Shown here piece after piece: positions 42,863 through 51,755 of a DNA stretch of 64,000 nt (positions are counted from its first letter, which is position 1; every line of letters begins with the position of its first letter). The notes below the pieces were generated by a model. It was given only the letters and a program-made list of their open reading frames with translations, was not told the origin of the DNA and ran no database searches. The translations under genes were made by a program, and so were the position numbers. Where the stretch lies: contig JADJOE010000001.1 in NCBI GenBank assembly GCA_016713905.1, positions 1,179,001 through 1,243,000 on the forward strand, read 5' to 3'. Source of the DNA: Candidatus Vicinibacter proximus. Lineage in GTDB: Bacteria; Bacteroidota; Bacteroidia; Chitinophagales; Saprospiraceae.

Positions 42863-42902
42863 CGAACAAAGTTTGGTTATCTTTGCCGTTTAATATAATG
42901 AA

Positions 42903-44579
42903 ATGGCAGACAACAAGATCATCTTTTCGATGGCAGGCGTGGGGAAAATAATCCCACCGCAAAGGGTAATTCTTAAAGATATATATCTTTCTTTTTTCTA
43001 TGGAGCCAAGATTGGTGTGTTGGGATTGAATGGTTCCGGTAAGTCTACTTTACTGAAGATCATTGCAGGCATTGACAAGAATTATCAAGGGAAAATAGAA
43101 TTTGATGGAACCTACAAGATAGGTTATCTGGAGCAGGAACCTACCTTGGACGAAACAAAAACCGTTAAGGAGATCGTTCAGGAGGGTGTGCAGGAAATTG
43201 TTGACCTATTGAAGGAATATGATGAGATCAATTTAAAATTTGCTGAACCCATGAGCGATGATGAGATGAACAAACTCATCCATCGACAGGGAGAGGTTTC
43301 TGAAAAGTTAGAAATTACCGGGGCCTGGGAATTGGACAATAAGTTGGAAGTGGCCATGGATGCATTACGATGTCCTGAAGGAGATGTTCCGGTAAATATT
43401 CTCTCCGGTGGTGAGCGGCGTAGGGTTGCTTTAGCCAGGTTATTGTTGAGTAATCCGGATATACTTTTGTTGGATGAGCCAACCAACCACTTGGATGCAG
43501 AATCTGTGTTATGGCTGGAACAATATCTTGCAAAATTTCCCGGAACGGTGATTGCAGTAACGCATGATCGTTATTTTCTGGATAATGTGGCAGGATGGAT
43601 CCTGGAGTTAGATAGAGGAGAGGGTATACCATGGCAGGGGAATTATTCATCCTGGCTTGAGCAAAAGACCAGCAGACTGGCAGGAGAAGAAAAGCAGGAA
43701 AGCAAGAAAAGGAAGGCATTGGAGAGAGAATTGGAGTGGGTGCGTATGAATCCAAAGGGTCGTCAGGCAAAAAGCAAAGCCCGTCTAACGGCTTATGAAA
43801 AAATGGCCGGAGAAGAATCCAAGGAAAAAGAAGCCAAGTTGGATTTGTTCATTCCTCCCGGCCCGAGATTAGGGGATGTAGTCATTGAATTAAACCATGT
43901 CAGCAAAGCATTTGGTAATCGGGTGTTGTACGATGATGTCTCTTTTAAGATACCTAAAAACGCAATTGTCGGGATAATTGGTCCTAACGGAGTAGGAAAG
44001 TCCACCTTGTTCAGGATGATCATGGGTCAGGAAAAACCTGATCAGGGAGAAATTGTAATTGGAGAAACAGTGAAGCTTGCGTACGTGGATCAAAGTCATA
44101 AAGATTTACTTCCAGAAAAAAGTATTTACGATATTATCTCAGGTGGATTAGATTTGATCACTGTTGGAAATGTTTCTGTGAATGCAAGAGCATACATCAG
44201 TAAATTTAATTTTGGCGGTCAGGATCAAAGTAAAAAAGTTGGCATACTATCCGGAGGTGAACGCAATAGATTGCATTTGGCGATGACCCTAAAAGAAGGT
44301 GGAAACGTGTTGTTGCTCGATGAACCTACCAACGACATTGATGTGAATACTTTGCGTGCTTTGGAGGAAGCAGTGGAGAACTTTGCCGGTTGTGTGTTGG
44401 TGATTTCCCACGACCGGTGGTTCATCGATAGATTGGCAACGCATATACTTTCTTTTGAAGATGAAGGACAGGTGGTATTTTTTGAAGGAAACTTTGCTGA
44501 TTTTGAAGAGAATAAAAAGCAGAGATTAGGGAATGTAGCACCACACCGACCACGATTCAAAAATCTGCTCAAGAGTTAG
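42903..44579 (+). CDS. ettA: Energy-dependent translational throttle protein EttA
   Basis: A 558-residue ABC-F ATPase with two nucleotide-binding domains. NBD1 has Walker A GLNGSGKST (about residues 38-47), signature ILSGGERRRVALARLLL and Walker B DILLLDEPTNHLD. NBD2 has GPNGVGKST, ILSGGERNRLHLAM and VLLLDEPTNDIDVNTL. The inter-domain linker is rich in Lys/Arg/Glu and includes WVRMNPKGRQAKSKARL, which fits EttA. It binds the ribosomal E site and couples translation to the ATP/ADP ratio. There is no membrane domain, as expected. It is a single gene. Confidence 0.95.
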   Translation: MADNKIIFSMAGVGKIIPPQRVILKDIYLSFFYGAKIGVLGLNGSGKSTLLKIIAGIDKNYQGKIEFDGTYKIGYLEQEPTLDETKTVKEIVQEGVQEIVDLLKEYDEINLKFAEPMSDDEMNKLIHRQGEVSEKLEITGAWELDNKLEVAMDALRCPEGDVPVNILSGGERRRVALARLLLSNPDILLLDEPTNHLDAESVLWLEQYLAKFPGTVIAVTHDRYFLDNVAGWILELDRGEGIPWQGNYSSWLEQKTSRLAGEEKQESKKRKALERELEWVRMNPKGRQAKSKARLTAYEKMAGEESKEKEAKLDLFIPPGPRLGDVVIELNHVSKAFGNRVLYDDVSFKIPKNAIVGIIGPNGVGKSTLFRMIMGQEKPDQGEIVIGETVKLAYVDQSHKDLLPEKSIYDIISGGLDLITVGNVSVNARAYISKFNFGGQDQSKKVGILSGGERNRLHLAMTLKEGGNVLLLDEPTNDIDVNTLRALEEAVENFAGCVLVISHDRWFIDRLATHILSFEDEGQVVFFEGNFADFEENKKQRLGNVAPHRPRFKNLLKS

Positions 44580-45069
44580 TGATAGAATTCTTCTTGATGG
44601 GGAGTTGTTCGTTTCTGTATTGATGGATGATGAATCCATCCATCCATTTTATTTTAGCACGTTTGATTTTGAAACGGTGGTTCCGATGCAAGTTGTAAAA
44701 GATAAAAATTGAATAATTGGAGGAAGCTTCTAAAGGTTCAAATAAATTCATTTGCGCTTTGCAAAGAGTACTTAAATTTCAAGCGGGGAAGCTTGAAAAA
44801 ACCAAAGCAGCTTGAAATATACGAGTTTAGTTATGAATAAGGATTTCCACTCAGTAGTTGTCCTAAAGAAGGTAAATCTTTAGTTAGGAGCGATTAAACC
44901 CATATTTTTTAAAATCTGATATATTTGAATTGTAAACTATAATAGGTTATGATTAAATAGTTTATACATGGTGGTTTGTATTCATGTTTTAAAGTGTTCT
45001 TAAATTAGTTCCAGGACTTTGCATATTGACAATGAATGAGTTATATTTATACCCTAAAAACCAAAGATC
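44580..45069. other. Intergenic region without recognised feature
   Basis: About 490 bases between ettA and the next gene. Reading frames are short and unconvincing and I see no RNA gene. The promoter of the secreted protein at 45070 should be near the right end. Confidence 0.4.
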
Positions 45070-47064
45070 ATGAGGATGTATATTTTTGTGGCGGTGCTGG
45101 TAATGGGTTTCAGTTCCGTCTTCGCTTACTCCCCCTCCCCTCTGAGCTTGACTGTGGAATGTCCTCAGCCTGTAAATTTGTTGGAGGGCCAGTCGTATGA
45201 TACGACGGTCACCGGATTGCCCAAGATCATCGAAAATGATGGAGGGGCAATCACCATAACATACCTTGAATATTACACGAAAGGGAACTGTTCCAATAAG
45301 AATGATGTGGTTACCCGAATTTTCACCATTCGGAATGCCAAAGGAGACCTTCAGAGATGCAACCAAAGTATTTTTCTAAAACACAGGACTATCAATGAAA
45401 TTAGATTTCCCACAGACACCACCGTATCTTATCCAAAAAACGGTTCTTTCGTAAGCGCTATACTTGGTGTGCCAGATGAACTAGGAGGGTTGGTCATAAG
45501 TTTTTCAGATACCAAATTGTCCTCAGGTTGTGCTAGCCCGGTGCGCATCCGAAGAGTATGGACCATAACCGATCGTTGCACAGGAGCTGTAAACACAAGA
45601 ACTTCTTTGATCAATGTACTTAACTACCAAAATAGTTTTGAGCATCAAAAGGTTGTAGAAGATGATCTTTGTGATGAAGAAGGTCTGATCAGTATTTCTC
45701 CTTTGGGAGAATTTGGTGCGTACACTTATGCATGGAGTAACGGTGCTACAACTTCGCTCATCAGCAATCTGAAACCCGGAATATATAGCGTTGTCATTAC
45801 CGATAAATTCAAATGTAATACATTGGTTTCCTTTGGTCTTGAATCCATGTCTGTAAAGGCCGATGTCGGAGGAAGAATTGTTACACAAAACGATTACAGA
45901 GTGTATCCGGACTCCATTTACATCACAGATGCTGCCAATGTAAAAAAATTCTGCCTCTCTGCAAATGGCGGATTACATTATGGTTTTACAGTAAAAAAAC
46001 GAAACAGTGGTTTTATGGAATATCGATTGGTCAAGCGGAGTGATCCGGTGGCCGGAATATCCACAAAGGATGTATTGTTGATACAAAAACACATTTTAGG
46101 AATAGAGCGTTTTTCCGATACCCTAAAATATTTTGCTGCAGATGTCAACAATAATTTTAATGTTACTGCTTCAGATATGACTGAGTTGCGCAGACTAATT
46201 CTTGGCATAAAAGATAATTTTACTGCTGTGCTTCCATGGTATTTTTTGAGAACAGATTGGAAACAGGTGATTTCACCATTTCAGAGTTTTCAGTCCATCC
46301 AATTCAAGGGCATCCAGATTGTTAATTTTCCCCGTCAGAATGCAGACATACTTGCGCTTAAAATGGGAGACATCGATCTGAGTTACCGCCAAACTTTCAC
46401 CGGAAATCAACTGACCCAAAGGCTTATGGGTATAAGCTGTAAATTAATCCATGGAGAGGTAAAATCTTTAGGAAATCAAATGGTAGAAGTTCCATTTTAC
46501 CTGTCCGCCACTAAAGACATTATGGGCCTGCAATTTGCACTGAACTTGTGTAGTAATGGGGATGAAATGCATAGCATCATACCGATGCAAATTCCTGAAG
46601 ACCATATTTATTTAAAAGCTAATACAGTAACCGTATCGCACAGCACCGGACTTCCTTTGGTATGGGATCCTCAAAAACCAGTTTTCGCGATCAGGTGCAA
46701 AGTGGAGAGATTAAATGACCTAACTGCATTGTTTTGCATGAATGATAAAATTACTGCGGAATATTATGACAATCAACTAGCAGAATGGGGACTTGAATTG
46801 ATCCAGCAGGGTGCTGTAAATTCTGAAGAGAAATCGTACTTTCTGAGCCCACAACCTGTGCGTGAAATGTTGCACATCCGGTCCAAAGAAATTGGATTTT
46901 CTAACTTCAGTATTTTTACTTCGGACGGAAGAAAACTAGATCAATTGACATTTGAATCAGACTTGGATTATCCTGTAGCAGCGCTACCTTCGGGTTTTTA
47001 TTTTTATCGGATAGAGAAAAATTCCACCATCAGGCAGTCGGGTAGATTTGTTGTTGTAAAATAA
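45070..47064 (+). CDS. Secreted protein with SprB-like and dockerin-like repeats and T9SS domain
   Basis: A 664-residue exported protein with signal peptide MRMYIFVAVLVMGFSSVFA. Two beta-rich domains with Cys pairs lie at about 30-190. A SprB-like repeat with YTYAWSNGATTSLISNLKPG covers about 200-250. At about 330-385 a dockerin-type I-like pair of EF-hand-like segments appears: GISTKDVLLIQKHILGI and then DVNNNFNVTASDMTELRRLILG. Dockerin-like repeats here probably bind calcium or act as protein-protein modules; no cohesin partner is in the window. The last 80 residues are a T9SS type A domain (LSPQPVREMLHIRS, SGFYFYRIE). It ends 40 bases before the end of hom. Confidence 0.85.
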   Translation: MRMYIFVAVLVMGFSSVFAYSPSPLSLTVECPQPVNLLEGQSYDTTVTGLPKIIENDGGAITITYLEYYTKGNCSNKNDVVTRIFTIRNAKGDLQRCNQSIFLKHRTINEIRFPTDTTVSYPKNGSFVSAILGVPDELGGLVISFSDTKLSSGCASPVRIRRVWTITDRCTGAVNTRTSLINVLNYQNSFEHQKVVEDDLCDEEGLISISPLGEFGAYTYAWSNGATTSLISNLKPGIYSVVITDKFKCNTLVSFGLESMSVKADVGGRIVTQNDYRVYPDSIYITDAANVKKFCLSANGGLHYGFTVKKRNSGFMEYRLVKRSDPVAGISTKDVLLIQKHILGIERFSDTLKYFAADVNNNFNVTASDMTELRRLILGIKDNFTAVLPWYFLRTDWKQVISPFQSFQSIQFKGIQIVNFPRQNADILALKMGDIDLSYRQTFTGNQLTQRLMGISCKLIHGEVKSLGNQMVEVPFYLSATKDIMGLQFALNLCSNGDEMHSIIPMQIPEDHIYLKANTVTVSHSTGLPLVWDPQKPVFAIRCKVERLNDLTALFCMNDKITAEYYDNQLAEWGLELIQQGAVNSEEKSYFLSPQPVREMLHIRSKEIGFSNFSIFTSDGRKLDQLTFESDLDYPVAALPSGFYFYRIEKNSTIRQSGRFVVVK

Positions 47065-47104
47065 TTGTTGTAATTAATTTTCGCCAGGTTCTTAAACTAG
47101 TTGA

Positions 47105-48289
47105 TCATTCCCCAACTACTGCACAAAACAAACTTTTTTCCTTTAGGTAATTTTGTACCAGGAAGAGTTCTTCCAGATTTATCATAGCCAAAACATAGGA
47201 ATAATCTTCGCTGTAATATTCTGAAAGGATCTCTATAAAATTTATTTGGGCAAGATCCTCTTTGGTTTGGATGCGCAAATAGATTTTAAGATTGACCTTT
47301 CGGGTGAATAAGTTTGAACCATTTTGTTCGTGTTTTTTAAAGGAATATCGGTACTGGTAAGAGAGTGCGGAGATATCAGAAAGTACAGCACTTCCTGTGG
47401 GATGACTTCCGGCGCCGCGACCCTGAAAAAATTGTTCTCCAGAAAATTCTCCCTCCACAATTACCCCATTGAATTCATTTTCCACCTTATACAAGTTATT
47501 CTTTTTACTGATAAAATGTGGAATGACATATGCAGTAATTTGATGTTCTGCTATTTTTTCGATTACCGGTAGTAATTTAATTTTATAAGATTTTTCTGCA
47601 GCAAAATTGATGTCAAATTCAGAAAGTTCAGAGATGCCTATGTTTATAATTTCTTTCGGTTCGATAATGATTCCAAAAGCATGTAAAGCTAAAATTGCTG
47701 TTTTGAATTTTGCATCAAATCCTTCCACATCATTGGTCGGATCACTTTCTGCAAAACCGGCATCCTGGGCTTGTTTTAAGGCAAGCGGATAAGAAAGTTT
47801 TTCCTCTATTGTTTTTGTCAAAATATAATTGGTAGTCCCATTAAAGATTCCGGAAACTTTAACCAAATTTTCATTGTCAAAATATTCCTCCAGTGTTCTG
47901 ATGATTGGAATGCTACCGCAGGCTGATGCTTCATACAATAAACTTACCTGATGTTTTTCCTGCAAATCAAAAAGTTCTTTTAAGTGCAAGGCAAGCATTT
48001 TTTTATTGGCCGTGACCACATGTTTTCCATTCCTTATGGCAGTTTTTACAATATCGAAAGCTTCAGTTGCATCATCGATTAATTCCACCACCACATCAAT
48101 TTCAGGATCGTTAAGGATTTCATATTTGTCGTAAGTGAGCATCTCTGCACTTACAATTCTTTTTTTGTCCCGATTTTTTACGCCAATTTTTTTGATGTTG
48201 GCTTTAAATCCTGTGCTGTGATTTAGCACATAGTATAAGCCCTGGCCTACACATCCAAAACCAAACAATCCAATATTTAATATTTTCAT
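47105..48289 (-). CDS. hom: Homoserine dehydrogenase
   Basis: Reduces aspartate semialdehyde to homoserine with NAD(P)H, here to feed methionine synthesis. The N-terminal Rossmann loop is NIGLFGFGCVGQGLY, then VVVELIDDATEA and HVVTANKKMLA. The catalytic domain has VSGIFNGTTNYIL and GFAESDPTNDVEGFDAKFK. The C-terminal 80 residues look like a degenerate ACT domain (INFIEILSEYYSED). 394 residues is a normal stand-alone length, with no fused aspartate kinase. It is the last gene of the metX-osmC-metZ-hom operon, 8 bases after metZ. Confidence 0.95.
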   Translation of the reverse strand: MKILNIGLFGFGCVGQGLYYVLNHSTGFKANIKKIGVKNRDKKRIVSAEMLTYDKYEILNDPEIDVVVELIDDATEAFDIVKTAIRNGKHVVTANKKMLALHLKELFDLQEKHQVSLLYEASACGSIPIIRTLEEYFDNENLVKVSGIFNGTTNYILTKTIEEKLSYPLALKQAQDAGFAESDPTNDVEGFDAKFKTAILALHAFGIIIEPKEIINIGISELSEFDINFAAEKSYKIKLLPVIEKIAEHQITAYVIPHFISKKNNLYKVENEFNGVIVEGEFSGEQFFQGRGAGSHPTGSAVLSDISALSYQYRYSFKKHEQNGSNLFTRKVNLKIYLRIQTKEDLAQINFIEILSEYYSEDYSYVLAMINLEELFLVQNYLKEKSLFCAVVGE

Positions 48290-48297
48290 GATGTTAT

Positions 48298-49476
48298 TTA
48301 TTTTTTAATGGATTCAAGTGCCTGAAAAATGTCTTGATAAATGTCTTCGTATTGTTCCAGACCAACAGATATTCTAATAAGGCCGTCCGTGATGCCGGTT
48401 TTTATTCTGTCTTCTGCACTTAGTTTACAATGAGTAGAACTAGCAGGATGCGTGGCTATCGTTCTGCTGTCGCCAAGATTGGGTGAGATTTTTATCATTT
48501 GTAATGCATCCATAAACTTTTGTCCAGCCAATAGTCCTCCCTTTAATGAAAAAGAGACGATGCCACCACCGGCGCTCATTTGTTTTTTGGCGATGTGGTA
48601 TTGTGGATGTGAAGGAAGGAAAGGGTAGCGTAAATATTCTATCGAAGGATGAGTTTCCAGTTTGCTGGCTAATTGTAAAGCATTAGAACAATGACGATCC
48701 ATTCGCAAAGAAAGAGTTTCCATACTTTTGCTGAGGATCCAGGCATTAAATGGCGAGAGAGACGGTCCTGTGATGCGTGCAAATAAATAAATTTCACGGA
48801 TGAGGTCTTGGCGACCAACCACTACTCCGCCAAGTACTCTTCCCTGGCCATCAAAATATTTTGTTGCAGAATGAATCACAAGATCAGCTCCGTAAAGAAT
48901 AGGTTGTTGTAAGTAAGGTGTAGCAAAACAGTTGTCCACCACCAAAATCAAATTGTGTTTTTTTGCAAGCTGGCCGATCCATTCCAAATCGATGATTTCG
49001 ATTGCAGGATTCGTAGGTGTCTCCAGATAGATCAAGCGAGTTTCCGGTCTGATGAGTTGGTTTAAATCTTCAGGATTAGATGCATTGAAGTAACTACAGG
49101 AAATATTGAATTTCGGATAGTATTTAGTGAATATAGTATGGCTTGCTCCGAAGATAGAAGCGCAGGAAATGATATGGTCCCCGGAATTAAGCAGAGGGGT
49201 CAGCGTATGGTATATGGCAGCCATTCCTGATGAAGTACCTATCCCGGCCTCCGCACCTTCCAGATGACATACTTTTTCTACAAATTCATCCACATTGGGA
49301 TTTCCATATCTGGAGTAAATGTAGTCGTCTGTTTCCTCATTGAAAGCCGCACGAAGGTCTTCTGCCTGATCAAATACAAAACTTGAACTTAGGTACAACG
49401 GTACCGAGTGTTCATTATTCTGTGAACGTTTTGTTTGTGTTCGGATGGCGATGGTATTAAAATTCTTCTTTTCCAT
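48298..49476 (-). CDS. metZ: O-acetyl/O-succinyl-homoserine sulfhydrylase (MetZ-like)
   Basis: A PLP enzyme of the Cys/Met metabolism family, 392 residues. Key blocks are PLYLSSSFVF, YSRYGNPNVDEFVE, GTSSGMAAIY, LETPTNPAIEIIDL, DNCFATPYLQQP and IHSATKYFDGQGRVLGG, which contains the PLP-binding Lys. It most likely incorporates sulfide into acylhomoserine to give homocysteine. Since the operon has MetX (acetyltransferase type by name), O-acetylhomoserine is the likely substrate, although the sequence itself is closest to MetZ. Its start overlaps the osmC-like gene by 20 bases. Confidence 0.9.
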   Translation of the reverse strand: MEKKNFNTIAIRTQTKRSQNNEHSVPLYLSSSFVFDQAEDLRAAFNEETDDYIYSRYGNPNVDEFVEKVCHLEGAEAGIGTSSGMAAIYHTLTPLLNSGDHIISCASIFGASHTIFTKYYPKFNISCSYFNASNPEDLNQLIRPETRLIYLETPTNPAIEIIDLEWIGQLAKKHNLILVVDNCFATPYLQQPILYGADLVIHSATKYFDGQGRVLGGVVVGRQDLIREIYLFARITGPSLSPFNAWILSKSMETLSLRMDRHCSNALQLASKLETHPSIEYLRYPFLPSHPQYHIAKKQMSAGGGIVSFSLKGGLLAGQKFMDALQMIKISPNLGDSRTIATHPASSTHCKLSAEDRIKTGITDGLIRISVGLEQYEDIYQDIFQALESIKK

Positions 49477-49885
49477 TAAGTGTAAGTTTAGAAATAATAG
49501 ATGCTGTGGGTTCGAGTGTTTTGGCTACAGAACAATATTTTTCAAGGGATAGATCGATTGCCTTTTTTGCCTGATCTGCTGAAATTTCACCATTGATTTT
49601 GAAATGAATCACAATGTTTCTATACAGAGAATAGGTTTCTAATTGTTCGCGATCTCCATCCAGTGTTATTTCAAAACTGCTGTATTTTTTTCGTTGTTTT
49701 TTTAGAATGTTGAGTACATCAATGACACTGCAGCCACCGAGTGCTGCCAACAAAACCTGCATGGGTCTCATTCCATTATTTTGGCCGCCAATGTTTTCGG
49801 AGGCATCCATGATCAGTTTGTTTCCACTTTCATTTGTGGCTTCCATGGTAAAGTGTTCATCTAAAAGTTTTATCTGTATATCCAT
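49457..49885 (-). CDS. OsmC-family protein in the methionine operon
   Basis: A 142-residue OsmC/Ohr-fold protein. Two conserved Cys are seen: AALGGCSVIDVLNIL (about residue 52) and SLEKYCSVAKTL (about 116), the pair that reduces hydroperoxides in OsmC/Ohr. Its place between metX and metZ, overlapping both by 1 and 20 bases, suggests a role linked to sulfur. Possibilities are persulfide or sulfide handling, but this is inference. OsmC-like genes occur in met operons of other Bacteroidota, as far as I recall. Confidence 0.85.
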   Translation of the reverse strand: MDIQIKLLDEHFTMEATNESGNKLIMDASENIGGQNNGMRPMQVLLAALGGCSVIDVLNILKKQRKKYSSFEITLDGDREQLETYSLYRNIVIHFKINGEISADQAKKAIDLSLEKYCSVAKTLEPTASIISKLTLNGKEEF

Positions 49886-50862
49886 TATAATTGATTTAGA
49901 AATGATTTAATTAATTTGTTTATTTTTTTGCCTTCTGTAAGAAATCCATCGTGACCATAAGGTGAGCTGATGATTTTAATTTGTGCACCAGGAATATGAG
50001 CTGCAAGAAATTTTTGTTCGGAGACCGGAAATAAAATGTCTGATGAAATTCCGATTACCAGGGTTTTGGCTTGAATTTTTGAAAGTGCATTTTCAATACT
50101 TTCTCTTTCTCTTCCGACATCGTGGGAATCCATTACTGAACTTAAAATATGGTATGCTTCTGCAGTAAATCTGTTGGCCAATTTTTCTCCCTGATATTGT
50201 TGGTATGAGATGGTGCCATGATAGTCTTTATCTTGTTTTGGATCCAGGGTGCGGTGAAACATCTGATAATTTCTGTAACTCAACATGGCAATGGCTCTTG
50301 CTGCTTTTAAGCCATTTTCCCCGGCCGCAATGGCCATTCGTTGGGCTTCATTGAAGGCAACACCCCAGGCAGAATGCTTTGCGTTGCAGGCAAGCAATAC
50401 CATATACTCTATCGTTGTAGGCGAGTGAATTGCCCATTCCATGGCTTGTTGTCCGCCTTGTGATCCACCAATGATGAGATGTATTTTTTCTAAATTCAAA
50501 TGTGTGAAAAGCAATTGGTGTGCTTTTAGTAAATCTCTAGTGGTGAGATTTATATTATTCTTAATGTGGGCATTATTTTGATGTACAACATGATTGAATT
50601 GAGTTCCATAGCAGGAGCCAAGGTTGTTTGCACAGATTATAAAATATTTATCGGGGTCCAGCAATTTATTTTTTCCAAAAACCGGATGCCACCAATCTGC
50701 CACGTCAGAATTTGCCGTTAATGCATGACAAACCCATACTACATTTGATTTGTCTTCATTTAGATTGCCGTAAGTGTGGTAGGCTATCTTGAGATCATTT
50801 AATTCGGTACCGTTTTCCGAAACGAATATTTTGTTGTATTTAAATATGTGTGGTTGATCCAT
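49885..50862 (-). CDS. metX: Homoserine O-acetyltransferase (MetX-type)
   Basis: An alpha/beta-hydrolase-fold acyltransferase of 325 residues that activates homoserine with an acetyl group. The nucleophile elbow is IIGGSQGGQQAMEWA (Ser about 142), and the Asp-His partners are in GISSDILFPVSEQ and SPYGHDGFL. The N-terminal block NVVWVCHALTANSDVADWW with FGKNKLLDP and NNLGSCYGT is typical of MetX. It is the first structural gene of the operon, 22 bases downstream of the attenuator T-run. Succinyl donor use cannot be excluded from sequence alone. Confidence 0.93.
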   Translation of the reverse strand: MDQPHIFKYNKIFVSENGTELNDLKIAYHTYGNLNEDKSNVVWVCHALTANSDVADWWHPVFGKNKLLDPDKYFIICANNLGSCYGTQFNHVVHQNNAHIKNNINLTTRDLLKAHQLLFTHLNLEKIHLIIGGSQGGQQAMEWAIHSPTTIEYMVLLACNAKHSAWGVAFNEAQRMAIAAGENGLKAARAIAMLSYRNYQMFHRTLDPKQDKDYHGTISYQQYQGEKLANRFTAEAYHILSSVMDSHDVGRERESIENALSKIQAKTLVIGISSDILFPVSEQKFLAAHIPGAQIKIISSPYGHDGFLTEGKKINKLIKSFLNQL

Positions 50863-50884
50863 TACGCTGCCAATACATTTTTAT

Positions 50885-50918
50885 AAAAAAAAAAGAGCCT
50901 TGCTGTATGCAAGGCCCT
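50885..50918 (-). terminator. Attenuator terminator in front of metX
   Basis: Minus-strand hairpin GGGCCTTGC-ATACA-GCAAGGCTC followed by ten T (plus strand 50885-50894), a textbook intrinsic terminator placed between the leader peptide stop and metX. With no other gene upstream on this strand, it would end transcription before the operon unless it is prevented from folding. Confidence 0.85.
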
Positions 50919-50974
50919 TCTGTAAATCTTCCGAATATTTTTTATCAACTCAAATGTTCAGACGATGGCCTTGC
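50909..50974 (-). promoter_or_regulatory. Predicted antiterminator pairing
   Basis: The eight bases GCAAGGCC inside the leader reading frame (50967-50974 on the plus strand as GGCCTTGC) are exactly complementary to GGCCTTGC (50909-50916), the 5' arm of the terminator. Pairing them would leave the terminator's 3' arm free. The first segment covers codons 20-22, four codons after the Met/Cys cluster, so a ribosome held on that cluster would leave it exposed, while a ribosome at the stop codon would not. Confidence 0.7.
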
Positions 50975-51031
50975 GGTATGCGCACACATGCAGCAATACA
51001 TCATCATAGAGCAAAAAGTTTGATTTTTCAT
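50945..51031 (-). CDS. Met/Cys-rich leader peptide of the methionine operon
   Basis: A 28-codon frame from ATG at 51031 to TGA at 50945. Residues 7-16 read CSMMMYCCMC: three consecutive Met codons, a further Met and four Cys in ten codons. Methionine and cysteine are the end product and a sulfur donor of the operon that follows. The frame ends 27 bases before the terminator hairpin. The composition, position and the alternative pairing with the terminator arm support a ribosome-mediated attenuator. It is too short for ordinary gene callers. A thioredoxin-like gene ends 120 bases upstream, leaving room for its own promoter. Confidence 0.8.
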   Translation of the reverse strand: MKNQTFCSMMMYCCMCAHTARPSSEHLS

Positions 51032-51152
51032 TTTCGAATTAATGCTGCAAAGAAAGGATTATTTTCAAAAGAGGAAAAACAATTCTTCGTTTTTAACAAA
51101 ATTTTATGAACAGGACATGGTTGTTGACATCTGAACCATAAGTCCATTGGCA

Positions 51153-51746
51153 TCAGGATTTAACCTTAATGCTGCAGCCAATGGCTTTGGTGACAGAGGG
51201 ATCCGGATCTTTGCCTGACATCAACGCAGCAATGGCGTTTTCAAGATATTTATCTTTGACCATGGCCGCATCCTTAGGGCTGTCATCAATTGCGCCTATA
51301 TATTTTACTACACGGTTTTTGTCCAATAGAAAAACATGTGGTGTTTTGGTCGCGCCATAAACCGGGAAAACTTCTTGTTTTTCATCAAAGAGGTACGGGA
51401 AATTGTATTTGTGTTTTTTTGCAATCTTTTTCATTTCTTTTGGTCCGTCTTCCGGAACCACAGCAGGGTCATTTGGATTAATTGCAATTACCGGATAGCC
51501 GGAATCCGTATATTTTGCACTGAGTTCGATAATTCTTTTTTCATACATTTTTGCATATGGACAATGGTTGCAAGTAAAGATGAGGACATACCCTTTTGCG
51601 TCTTTATAATCAGACATACTCACCATTTTTCCATTGGTGTTTTTAAGACTGAAATCCATTGCTACATCCCCAATTTTATAGGCTTTCTGAGTAAATGCCG
51701 TAAAGCCACAAGACAAGAATAAAATGGTAAGAAATAAATTTTTCAT
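51153..51746 (-). CDS. Exported thioredoxin-fold protein (AhpC/TSA-like)
   Basis: A 197-residue protein with signal peptide MKNLFLTILFLSCGFTAFTQ. The redoxin fold is seen as IGDVAMDFSLKNTNGKMVSMSDYK, VLIFTCNHCPYAKMYEKRI with a CNHC active site, and TPHVFLLDKNRVVKYIGAIDD with the cis-Pro. The CxxC within TCNHCPYA marks the DUF/redoxin family common in Bacteroidota. It probably reduces or oxidises thiols in the periplasm. It follows the TlpA-like gene by 9 bases, so the two are co-transcribed. Confidence 0.87.
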   Translation of the reverse strand: MKNLFLTILFLSCGFTAFTQKAYKIGDVAMDFSLKNTNGKMVSMSDYKDAKGYVLIFTCNHCPYAKMYEKRIIELSAKYTDSGYPVIAINPNDPAVVPEDGPKEMKKIAKKHKYNFPYLFDEKQEVFPVYGATKTPHVFLLDKNRVVKYIGAIDDSPKDAAMVKDKYLENAIAALMSGKDPDPSVTKAIGCSIKVKS

Positions 51747-51755
51747 AAATGGTAT

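Noticed and set aside
50863..51110. SAM riboswitch upstream of metX
   Set aside because: I looked for SAM-I and SAM-II type conserved cores and saw neither. The terminator, leader frame and alternative pairing explain the region better.
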